From Romanomermis culicivorax (taxonomy: Eukaryota > Nematoda > Enoplea > Mermithida > Mermithidae), in assembly GCA_963922205.1 (NCBI GenBank), contig CAWUHX010000040.1:665001-729000 (forward strand): a stretch of DNA of 64,000 bases, in the 5' to 3' direction. This document shows positions 21,241 to 33,200 of the stretch, in pieces. The notes beneath the pieces were generated by a model that was not told where the DNA came from, searched no databases, and worked only from the letters and a program-made list of their open reading frames with translations. Both the position numbers and the translations under genes were made by a program. The stretch's first letter is position 1, and every line of letters starts with the position of its first letter.

Positions 21241-24200
21241 GTATGGTTTTTATAAATCTTTTTTGTAGCATAAAGTTTTAGGTTTGTAAAAAAAAATTTC
21301 TTGTTTTTATCTTGATTTTTCCTTCCTTATGGTTGATTTTTCCATTTTTCGTCTTTTCCTATGGTTTTTTCTGTTTTTTTTTGTTTCTTTTCTTGGTTTT
21401 TTGCTTTTCTGTTTTTATTTTTCATTGCTATTCTATTTTTTCCTGCTCTGTTCTGTTTTTTTTTTAATTTTTTGTCGTTTTTCTTGCCTTTTTTGCTGTT
21501 TTGTTTGTTTTTTGTTGTTCCTTTTCTTTTTTACTCTTTACTTGTTCTTTTTTTGCCTTCTACGCTTTTATTGTTTCGTTTTGTATTTTATTGTTTTTTC
21601 GGATTTTTCCTGTTTTTTTTTGTTGTTTCTTGTTCTTTTTTTCTCTCGTTTTGCTGCTTATATTTTTTCGCTTTTTTCTACTTTATTCTTTCTCTCTATT
21701 TTTGACGTTATTTTCTTGCTTTTCTGTTTTATTGTTTTATTTTATTTTCTTTTTTATGCTTTCTTGTGCTTTTGGCTTTCTCTTGCTTTTTAATTATTTT
21801 TTTCGATTTTATATTTGTCTGTTTGTTGTCTTCAATGATTTTTTTGTTGCTGTTTTGCTGTTCTTTTGTTTTTCTTTGCTTTCTTGCCTCTTTGTTTTTT
21901 GCTTTTTTGGTTTGTTTTATATTGTTTTTGTTTTTTTTTTATTTTTTGTTTTTTCTGTATTTTCATGCATTTTTTTTTTGTTTTTCGATTGGTTTTAATT
22001 TTGTCTGCTCTTTTTGTTTGTCTGTTCTGTTGTTTTGATTGATTTCCTTGTTTTCTGTTGCTTTTTTGTGTTTTTTTTTCTCTTGTTTTTTGTTTTGTTG
22101 TTTCTATTGGTTTTTCTTGTTTTATTGTTTTATGCTCTTTTTCCTTTTCTTTTCATTTTTCTTCCTTTGCTTTTTGCTGTTAGTTTTGTTCTCATTTTTC
22201 TTTCCTTTTCTGTTTCTTACCTGTTTTTTGTTGTTTTTCTACTTCCTTCTTGTTGTATTTTTCGCTGTTTTGTTCTAATATTTTTAGTTATTTTTCTGTT
22301 CTTTTTTGTTTTGCTTTTTAATTTTTTCGCCGTTCTTTGTTTTTGTTCGCTTTGTTTTTTATATTGATTTTTTTGTTTTTTTTCTGCTGCTCTTTTTTGT
22401 TACTTCGTGGTCTTTGTTCATTCTTTTTTGCTTTTATTGTTTTTGTTGTTTTTGTTTTTTTTCGTTTGTCGTTATTCTTCTTTTCTGCTCTTTTTGGTTA
22501 TTTCATTTTTCTTAGGATTTTATTGTTTTTGCTCTTCTCTCCTGCTTTTTTCCTTTATTCTGCTTTAATTTTTCGGTTTATTTTTTTTCTTTTCTTTTTT
22601 TTGTTTTTTGTGCTTTTTTGTTGTTGTTTTTCCTCCGTTTTTGTTTTTTATAGTTATTATTTTTCTCTGTTTTTTGTGTTTTTTCTTTATTTTGAAATTT
22701 TCGCTTTGTTTTGTTGTTCTTTGATTTTTTTGCTTCTCCATTGTTTTAATGAATTATTCCTTTGTATTTCTATTATTTTTATTTTTTCTCCTGAATTTTT
22801 TCCCGGGTATTTCTTGCTTTTTGTTTTTTTGTTGTTTTTTTCGTTTTTTCTGCCTTTTTTGTTTCTTTTTGTGCTTTTGTTTTCATGCTTCTTTCTGCTA
22901 TCCTGCCTTTTTTGCTTTGTTTTGTTTGTTGTGTTCTATTAGCTTTAATTTTGTTCTTTGCTTTTTTTCTGCTTTTTGTTGTGTTTTTTCTGTTTTCATT
23001 GTTGCTTTGTGTTGTTTGTTATTTTTTCTTTCTTTTGTTCTCTATGTTATATTGCATTTTTTGTTCTTTATGGTTTTTTCTTAGTTTTCTGTGTATTTCT
23101 TCTTGGTTTTTTGTTTGTTTGTTGTCGTTTTTATTGGATTCTTTTTTTTTTGTTTTTTCTTCTGCTCTTTGAATATGTTTTTTTGTTTAGTTGTTTTGCT
23201 TCCTTTTTTGATTTTTTTCTTGTTTTCTGGTGTTGTTTACTTCTTCGTGTTTTTTTGTTTCTTGTATTTTTTTTTGTTTTCTACTCCTTGTATGTTCATT
23301 TTTATTTTTGTTTATTAATTTTTTTGTTTTTTGATCTTTAGTATGTTTTCGTTTTTCTTAATTTTTTGTATGCTGTTTTTCTCTGCGTCTTTGCTTGTTT
23401 TGTTTTGTTTTTCTTTTCCTTCCGTTCAATTTTAGCTTTTTTGTCTCTTTTCTGTTTTTTTGGCTTTTTTGTTTTTTCCGCTTTTTATTTTTTCCGTTTT
23501 CATTTTTATTTTTAGTTATTGGTGGTTTTTTGTTTCTTTCGTTTTTTTATGTTTTATTGTTTTTTTCTTCTTTTTCTTTTTATTATGATGTTTTTTTCTT
23601 GGTTATTTTGTCGTTTTTATTGAATTCTTGTTTGTTTTTCTTTTTTATTTAATTATTTTGTTTGTTTTGTTTTTGTTTTTTCATCATTTCGGTTTTAATT
23701 GTTTCGCCGCGTTTTTTGGTTCTTGTATTTTATTTGTTTTGTTTCTTTGCTTCTTGAATTTGTTTTCATATTTTTTTCTTCTGCTTTTTTGTTTTTTTTG
23801 CTCTTTAGTGTCTTTTTTGTTTTTCGTTTGACTTTTTTGGTTTTCTGTTGGTTTCTTTGTTGTTTTTCTTTGTTTTTGCTTCTTTTGTTTTGTTTCCCTT
23901 TTCGGTTTTTCTTTTGCTTTTGTTCGATTTTTGGCTTTTTGTCGCTTCTCTACTTTTTTGCTATTTGTTGTTTTTTTCTGTTTCTTGAACTTTTTTGTTT
24001 TTTTCATTTCTTCCTTTTTTGTTTTTTTTTCATTTTTGTTGATTTTTTGTTGTTTTTTTCTGCTTTTATTGTTTCACCTTTTTTTTGCTCTTTTTATTTT
24101 CTTTCATTCTCTATCCTCTTTTTTCTGCTTTATTCTTTTTTGTTTTTTTACTTTTTTTTACTTTTCGTTGCTCTTTTGTTTTCTTGTTGTTTTTATTTTG

Positions 24201-27200
24201 TTTTTTCCTTCTTTCTTTTTTCTGCTCCTCATTTTTTCCGCTTTTGTTATTTGATTTTTTTGCTATTTCCTGTTTTTTGTTCTCTTTTTGTCTTTCATAA
24301 TTTCCATTGGATTTTTTTGTTGTTTTCTGCTTTTTTCGTCTGTTTTTCTGTTGTTTCTATTGTTTTATGTTTTTTTATTGTTCTTTGTTTTTTATTGTAT
24401 TTTTGTTTTCTTTGTTTCTATTTTTCCACCTTTTTCCTTTATTTTCTTCTTGCTTGTTTGCTTTTTTGTTTTTTGTTGTTGTTTTTTGCTATTTTTCTTT
24501 GCTATTCTGTTTTTTGGCTCTGTTCTGCTTTTTTGGATTTTATGTCATTTGTTTTGCTTTTCTTGGTGTTTTGTTTTTCGTGTTTGCTGTATTGTTTGTT
24601 TTTTGTTGATTCTATTCTTTTTTACTCTTTGCTTGTTCTTTTTTTGTAGTTGTTTCGCTTTTATTGTTTCTTTTTGTATTTTTCTGATCTTTCGTGCTTT
24701 CTTTGTTGTCTTTTTGTCTTTGTTGTTTTCTTTTCCTTTTTTGTTTTTTCGTTTTTTAATGTTGTTTTCATTGTTTTTTTCTGGTGGTTTTTGTCTTATT
24801 TTCTTGGTTATTGTTTTTTTACTTTTCTTCTACTTTTTGTTTTTGCTTCTTTTGTTTTCTTTTTTGCTTCTTGTATTTGTTTTCATGTCTTTTTTGTTTT
24901 GTAGTTTTTTGTTTTTCTTCGACTTTTTTGGTTTTTTCATTGTTGTTTTTCTTTGTTTTTGCTTTTTTTGTTTCGTTTTCTTTTGCTTTTGTTCGATTTT
25001 CGTCTCTGTTCTGTTTTTTCTGCTTTTTTCTATTTTTTCTTATTTTCATTGTTCTTTTTTGTTCTTGTTTGTTTTTTCTTCCTTTTTTATGTTTTATAGT
25101 ATTTTTCCAATTTTTGATTTTCTTGCTTTTTTTCTTTTTTTTGTTTTTTGATTTTTTTTCTTTTTTTGCAGATTACACCCAAACTCAGGCGCCTGACGTC
25201 AATTCATTGGGCCACTCCTCGTCCATTCAAACGTTATTAAATAATCCAAAATTGGGCAATAATAATCGTGAAAAAGTGCGATTAGAACGTCAATTGAGCG
25301 ACGAAAGTTTACAATTGAAGGCCAATTTTCTAAATTTCGCCCGTAGTTTACCCGGTCCCGCGGCCCAAATGGTGACCAAAGAGACGAAAATTTTGATCGA
25401 AAAAATTTGGGCCGCTTCGAGGCCGATTAGCGGCGCCGACGACGCCGCCCTCACCGTCGAAGAATTATCCGAATTAGTGCAACAATTGTACCAAACCATC
25501 GATGTAAACTTGAGAATTTTACTCGAAAATGGAATGGGTAAATTTTTTTGTGAGTGTAAAGTGACTTTTTTTGTAGATTTACGAGCCAGTGTAAACTGAC
25601 AATTTTGAAAGTTCTTACTTTACACCACGAAAGTGTAGTCTATTTTCGAGCGTTGTATATATAGCTTGATTTCTAAATTTTAGTCGAAAAGGAATTTCTA
25701 GTGTAAAGCATAATTTTCGGCCGAGTGTAAACTAAAAACTTTTTGATTTTTTTATTTTTAACAATCGAATTGTAATCAACTTTCAAACTATTATTGCTAA
25801 ATTATAGTCTGAAATCGAATTGCAAGCTTTTTCTAGTGTAAACTGACGTTCTTTGCTGACTTGCTAGCCAGTGTAAAGTGAAATTTTCGAACGTTTTTAC
25901 TTCAAACCATCAATTTGTAATCAACTTTACCCTTAATACTACTAAATTTTAAACGAAAGTGTAAAGTGACTTTTTCATGATTTACGAGCCAGTGTAAAAT
26001 CAAAATTTTCACTTTGAGCAATTAAGGTGTAATCAAATTTCCGGCTACTGGAGCCTAACTCTAGAATTTTTTTCCTGATGAATTTGATATAGTGTAAAGT
26101 TTCATTTTTTGACCCAGTGTAAAGTGGAAATTTCTGGGTCTGCTCACGTTCAACTATCAAGTTGTAATCAACTTTGCGACTACTATTACATAATTTTCCT
26201 CAAAAAATGTAATTGGTGAATTTTTTGAGTGTAAAGTGACATTTTTTCTGATTTATGAGCTACTGTAAACTGAAAATTTAGGATTTTTTCACTTTAAACA
26301 ATTGAGTTGTAATCAACTTTCAAGCTACTATTGCAAAATTTTACTCGAAAATATAATTGTCGAGTTTTTCGAGTGTAAAGTCGTTTTTTTGATGATTTAC
26401 GAGCCAGTGTAAAGTCATAATTTTTACTTTGAATGATTAAGGTGTAATTAACTTTATGACCAATATTGCTAAACTTTACTCGAAGATATAATTGTCAAGT
26501 CTTTCGAGTGTAAAGTGACTTTTTTGCTGATTTTTCAGCCAGTGTAAAGCGAAAATTCTGAAAGCGTTTGCTTTAAACACGATTATGGTGTAATCAGATT
26601 TTAGACTATTGTGGCCTAATTTCAGAGTTTTACTCGAAAAAGAATTAGTAGTGTAAAGTATCATTTTTCGCTGAGTGTAAACTGCAAATTTAGGGTCTTT
26701 TCATTTTAAACAATCAAGTTGTAATGAACTTTGCAACTAATATTGCAACTTTATTCAAAAAATGTAATTGGTGGAGTTTTTGAGTGTAAAGCGACATTTT
26801 TCTGCTGATTTCCAAGCTGGTGTAAACTTAATTTTTTTAAACAATCAAGTTTTAATCAACTGCCCGACTATTGTAGCCTAATTTCAGAATTTTTATCCGA
26901 AAAGAATTGATAGTGTAAAGTCTTCTCCTGGATTAAGTGTAAAGTCAACATTTTGGTTCTTCTTACTTCAAGCAACTGTAACGCAATCGAATTTCCGACT
27001 ATCGAGACCTCATTCCGGATTTCGAGCCTGGAAAATATTGGTAGTGTAAAGTACTCTCTTTTTGATCAAGTGTAAACTGAAATTTTTCGGTCTTTTCACT
27101 TTAAACTATAAAGTTGTAATCAACTTTCTGACTTATATTGCTAAATTTTACTCACAAAAGGGTATGGCAATCTTTTTCCGAGTGAGGTGACATAATTATT

Positions 27201-30200
27201 GATTTTTTAGCTAGTGTAAACTGGAAATTTTGGAGTTTTTGGCTTTTCACAATCGATTCCTGATCAACTTTCCGACTACTTTTGTTTTTTTGTTTTAGAA
27301 TGGAATTTGGAGTTTCTCCAGTGTAAAGTGACGTTTTGCTGACTTGCCAGCCAGTGTAAAGTGAAATTTTCGAAAGTTTTTACTCTAAACAGTCAATTTT
27401 CAATCAAATTTTCGACTACTTTTGTATGTAAAGTGACGTATTTGCTTACTTGTTAGCCAGTGTAAAGTGGCTTTTCCGATGATTTACAATCCAGTGTAAA
27501 CTGAAAATTTCTACTTTGCATAACTAACCTGTAATCAAATTTCCGACTACTTTTACTCGAAAACGGAATTGTTAAATTTTTTTAGCGTAGAGTGTCATTT
27601 TTGCAGACTTGTCACTCAGTGTAAAGTGAAAATTTCGAAAGCTTCTGCTTAAAAAACAGTTGACGTGTAATCGAATTTCCGACTACTGTGTAGCTTAATT
27701 TCAGAATTTCGCTCGAAGAAAATTGATAGTGTAAAGTATTTCTTGCGTTGAGTGTAAAGTTGGTCTTTTCACTTTGAACAGTCAACTTGTAATCGATTTT
27801 ACGACTACTATCGCTAAATTTTACCCTAAAATGGAATCGCAAGCTTTTTTCAGTGTAAAGTTACATTTTGCTGACCTGCCGGCCAGTGTAAAGTTAGAAT
27901 TTCCTATTTTTTTACTTTAAACAACCAATTTCTTATTAGCTTTCTGATTGCACTTTTACTCGAACATGGAATTAGTAACTTTTTTGAGTGTAAAGTGACT
28001 TTTTTATGATTTACGAGCCAGTGTAAAGTTAAAATTTTTACTTCAAACAAATAGATTGTAATCAATTTTGCGACTACTGTATCCTAATTTCAAAGTTTTA
28101 ATCTGGAAGGAATTGATAGTGTAAAGTTTTATTCTAGATCAAGTGTAAACTGGAAATTTTTTATTTTTTCTACCTTAAACTATCAAGTTGTAATCAACTT
28201 CTCGACTATTATCGCTAAATTTTGCACGAAAATAGAATCGGTAAACTTTTCGAGTGTAATGTGACTTTTTTTGGCTAATTTGCGATCGATTGTAAACTGA
28301 AAATTTTCACTTCCAACAATTAACGTGTAATCAACTTTACGTCTGATTTGTAGCTCAATTTCCGAATTTTACACGTAAAGGAATTGCTAGTGTAAAGTAT
28401 CATTTTTCGTCGAGTGGAAACTGAAAATGTGTTGTCTTTTTACTTTAAATTTAAAAAAGTAAAAAAAAAAATTTTTTTTTAATTTTTCAAAATTTTATAT
28501 TTATTTTTTTTTAATTTTTTTAAAAAATTTTATTTTTAAAAATTTTTTTAAAAAAAAATTTAAAATTAAATTTACTTTTTTTACTCTTTTTACTTTAAAT
28601 TATAGAATTGTAATCAACTTTCCCACTGATGTTGCTAAATTTTACTCGGAGTTTTTCGAGTGTAAAGTTACGTTTTTGCTTACCTGTTAGCCAGTGTAAA
28701 GTGTAAATTTCCAAATTTTTTACTTTGAACAAGCAAGTTGTAATCGATGTTTCCACTAACTATTGTTAAGTTTTACTCGAAATCGGAATGGGTAAAATTT
28801 CTCGAGTGTAAAGTGACGTTTTTCACGATTCACGAGCTAATGTAAAGTGAAAAATTCTACGTTAAACAATTATGGTGTAATCAACTTTTCGACTAACTGT
28901 TGCTAAGTTTGGTACCCTCGAAAAAAATTCAAATTTTTTGTAGTGTAAAGTGACCTTTTTTGTCGACTTGCCGGGTAGTGTAAAGTGAAAAATTCGGATT
29001 TTATGTTTTGGTTTTAAAAACAATTGAGGTCTAACCAAATTTCCGACTACTAATGTAACTTAATTTCAAAATTTCAGTCGAAATTAGATTGATAGTGTAA
29101 CGTGTTATTCTGGCTTGAGTGTAAAGTAGGTCAACAGTCAATTTGTAATCGATTTTACGACTAATATTACTAAATTTTTCTCTAAAATGGAATTTTAGGC
29201 CTTTTCTAGTGTAAAGTGTGTTTTTTGCTGACGGTCCAGTCTGTGTTAACTGAAAATTTCGAAAGTTCTTACTTCAAACAATTAAGCTGTAATCGACCTC
29301 CCAACTATTGCTTCAAAATTTTACTCGAAAACGGAGTCGGTAATTTTTTCCGGTGTAAAGTGACGTTTTTTGCTGATTTTTTGAGCTAGTGTAAAGTGAA
29401 AATCTCGAAAGTTCTCTTTTTAAACAAACAATTTGTGATCATCTTTTCGACTAATATTGCTAAATTTTACTCGAAAATAGAATTGGTCAATTTTTTCGAG
29501 TGTAAAGCGACGTTCTTGCCGATTCACGAGCTAGTGTAAACTGAAATTTTTCACCTCAAAAAATTAACGTGTTATCTTGTAGCTTAATTTTCGAATTTTA
29601 CTCGTGAGGTGATTAGTAGTGTAAAGTATGTTTTTCCGGCTAGTGTAAACTGGAAATGTGTTGTCTTTTTACTCTAAATTATAGAATTGCAATCAACTTT
29701 CCGATCAATTTTGCTGAATTTTACTCGAAAACGGAATGGGTAATTTTTTCCGGTGTAAAGTGACGTTTTTCGCTGATATATGAGCCACTTTGAAGTGAAA
29801 ATTTTGAAGTTTTTCCTTTAAACACAATTTAGGTTTTAGCAGATGTTCGAGTGTAACCTAAGTTCAGGATTGTCTTCCGAAAGGTATTGCTAGTGTAAAG
29901 TACTGTTTTCGCATGAGTGTAAACATGTCCAAATATTGTGGCCTAATTTCCGAATTTTAATGTGAAATGGATTGATAGTGTAAAGTGTTATCCTGGTTTG
30001 AGTTTAAACTGAAAATTTCGATTTTCATTGCTTCAAATAATTATGATGCAATGAAAATGCATTGATTTTATTTTATCTCTGAAACGAATTAGTAGTGTAA
30101 AGTGTAATTTCTGGTCGAGTGTAAACTGCAAATTTGGTGTCTTTCTGTTTTAAACTATGAAATTTTAATCAGCTTCTCGACTAATATTGCTGAATTCTAG

Positions 30201-33200
30201 TGTAAAGTGAAATTGATAGATTTGGTCGCGTGTAAAGTGACTTTTTAGCTGAGTGTAAACTGAAATTTTTTTATGTTTCCAACCAACATTCCGACGATCA
30301 TTGCTGAATTTTACTCGACAATCGAACCTAGAAATTTTTCCAGACTGAAGTGACATTTTTGCAATTTTTCGAACCAGTGTAAACTCAAAATTTCGGCAAT
30401 TTTTAACTGTAAAATTTACAACGATTTTGTTCAAAAATTCAATATAGGTATTTTTCCAGTGTAAAGTTGTATTATTTTTTAATTTTTCAAATATTAATAC
30501 ATCGGAGAAAATTTGATCGACATTTGTTGAAAGTGTAAACTAACAATTTAAAAAGTTTTACTTTAAATCAACGAGTTGTTGCTATATGGCATTGCTCTTA
30601 GAATCTTGGTGTAAAGTCAAAAAAAAATTTCCCCAAATTAGTAAAAATTAACGTGTAAAGCGAAGCTTACTGTAATATTTGTAAATCGATAAAATGATTT
30701 TAGGTTCTTTACAATTCACGCTTTAAATTGCAGAATCTGTTGAGTGTAAAGTGAAATTTTTTGGAATTTTTATCTCAGACGAACGATTTTCTATTATGTA
30801 GAAGCGTGTATACTAGTGTAAAGTCGAGAAATCATATTTTCGTTAATATGTGTAAATTAACATGTAAACCGAAGCTCGCTGTAATAGTTGTTGTAAAGTC
30901 ATGTAGCGATTTTACGTTTTTAATTTTTAAGCTTTCGAAATCTGTTGACTGTAAACTAACAATTTTTAGAATTTTAATTTAAAATCGTAGATTTTTAATC
31001 GAGTGTAAATTTTTATGTTTGTGTAAACTCGGAAAGTTGTAATTTCGTCACTCAGTGTAAATTAACTTGTAAAGCAAAGCTTACTGTAATATATATTGTA
31101 AAGTGATTTAACGATTTCACATTCTTCTTATTTCTAAGCATTGAAATTCTAAATCTATTGAATGTAAACTGTCCATCTTTAGAATTTTGTTTTGAACGGA
31201 CGATTTTTGCAAATTTGTATGCTTGTGTAAAGTGTAAAAATGATATGTTTGCCAATCTGTGTAAATAAAGGTGTAAAGCAGAGCTTACTGTAAAATTTGT
31301 TGTAAAGTAATCGCTTTGAATTTCTAAATCTATTGAATGTAAACTGACTATTTTTAGATTTTTGTTTTGAACGGACGATTATTGGAAATTTGTATTCTAC
31401 TCTAAAGTAGAAAAAATCATATTTCGGCCAATCAGTGTAAATTGAGGTGTAAAGCAAAGCTTATTGTAATATTTCTTGTAAAGTGATGTAGCGATTTAAC
31501 ATTCTTTACAGTTTTGAGCTCTGAATTTCTTAATCTGCTGGGTGTAACCTTACTATTTTTAGAATTTTGCTTCAAACGAACGATTTTCGAAAATTTTTAT
31601 ACTACTAGTGTAAAGTAGAAGTCATATTTTGGTCAATCAGTGTAGACTGAGGTGAAAAGCAAAGCTTATTGTAATATTTTTTGTAATGTGATTTAACGAT
31701 TTTACATTCTTTACACTTTCAATCTTTGAATTTCTTCATCTGTGGAGTGTAAACTGACAATTTTTAAAATGAGTTGTAAACGAACGATTTGCGGAAATTT
31801 GTATACTAGTGTAAAGTGGAAAATCATATTTTGGTCAATCAGTGTAAAGCAGAGTTTAGTGCAAAATTTGTTGTAAAGTGATTTTAACGATTTTACATTC
31901 TTTACACTTTCAATCTTTGAATTTCTTCATCTGTGGAGTGTAAACTGACTATTTTTAAAATGAGTTGTAAACGAACGATTGTCGGAAATTTGTATACTAG
32001 TGTAAAGCGGAAAAATCATATTTGGTCCAATCAGTGTAAAGCAGAGTTTAGTGCAAAATTTGTTGTAAAGTGATTTTAACGATTTTACATTCTTTACACT
32101 TTCAATCTTTGAATTTCTTCATCTGTGGAGTGTAAACTGACTATTTTTAAAATGAGTTGTAAACGAACGATTGTCGGAAATTTGTATACTAGTGTAAAGC
32201 GGAAAAATCGTATTTGCACCAATCAGTGTAAAGCAGAGTTTAGTGCAAAATTTGTTGTAAAGTGATTTTAACGATTTTACATTCTTTACACTTTCAATCT
32301 TTGAATTTCTTCATCTGTGGAGTGTAAACTGACTATTTTTAAAATGAGTTGTAAACGAACGATTGTCGGAAATTTGTATACTAGTGTAAAGTGGAAAAAT
32401 CATATTTTGGCCAATCAGTTCAAAGCTGAGTTTAGTGCAGAATTTGTTGTAAAGTGATTTTAACGATTTTACATTTATTTACACATTTTTAAGCTTTAAA
32501 TTGCAACGTCGACGAAATTTTAGATCGAGTAGAATTGTACACTTGTTCTATATGCTACAATAGTCTATTTTGGAATAATATCAACGAAGAAGTGGCCGAT
32601 ATTAGTTTACAAGAAAGAATCCGTTCTTTACACTGGGTAACGTACGGTTTTTTGGACATTGGTATCAAATTGGAGGATCGTTCGATCAGAGAAATTTTCG
32701 ATAACGCCATAACTGGTAATTTGAAACATTAAAATGACGGGTTAAAAAAACAAATTCCAATCCAATTACTAAAAATCTATTAATTAATCATTAATTGATA
32801 ATTAATTATAATTAATATTAATTATAATTTGGTATTAATTAGTTTAATGATTAATGATTTAATTTTACGCTTTTGTGTGAAATTTAAATAAAATGGTCCC
32901 AAAAAAATATTTTGGTCATTATTTTACAACTTTTTTTCTTTACCTTTCTAGAATGCCGAAATTTTAAATTTGAAAGATGATTTGAAAATTTTTCGAAACA
33001 CGATTTCTTTGGGTTCGAAACGAAGTTTCATATATATAAAATTTGAAGCATCATTTCAATAGGTTCCAGAAAAAAAATTCGAAAATTTTTCTCCAAAATC
33101 ATAACTAATTTTATATCATTTTGTGAAAATTTTCCTATAAATCCGAAAAAAAATTAACAGAGTTTTAAAAAAAACTTTTAGATTTTTTTTTTCAATTTGA

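Larger units (their letters stand above)
25538..32505 (+). repeat. Rabex-5 intron 2, 7 kb tandem array containing the exon 2 end and donor
   Basis: About 50 degenerate units of roughly 135-155 bp fill the first 5 kb. A unit has gagtgtaaagtgacttttt, tgatttacgagccagtgta, aagtgaaaattt, gtaatcaactttccgacta, ttgctaaattttactcgaaa and atggaattggtaa. The last two parts copy the end of exon 2 and its donor. From about 30500 a second family of units (tgtactagtgtaaagt, aaagcaaagcttactgtaat, ttaacgattttacattctt) runs to exon 3. Confidence 0.92.

Noticed and set aside
21008..21271. 87-codon open frame on the minus strand opposite Rabex-5 exon 1
   Set aside because: Shadow of the GC-rich exon; the + strand encodes a recognised A20 finger.
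23699..24649. A 316-codon open frame and many neighbours (21329-25151) rich in Phe, Leu, Ser, Cys and Val, resembling membrane proteins
   Set aside because: They overlap in all three frames of a T-rich intron; absence of stops follows from the lack of A. No domain, and the codon content is purely compositional.
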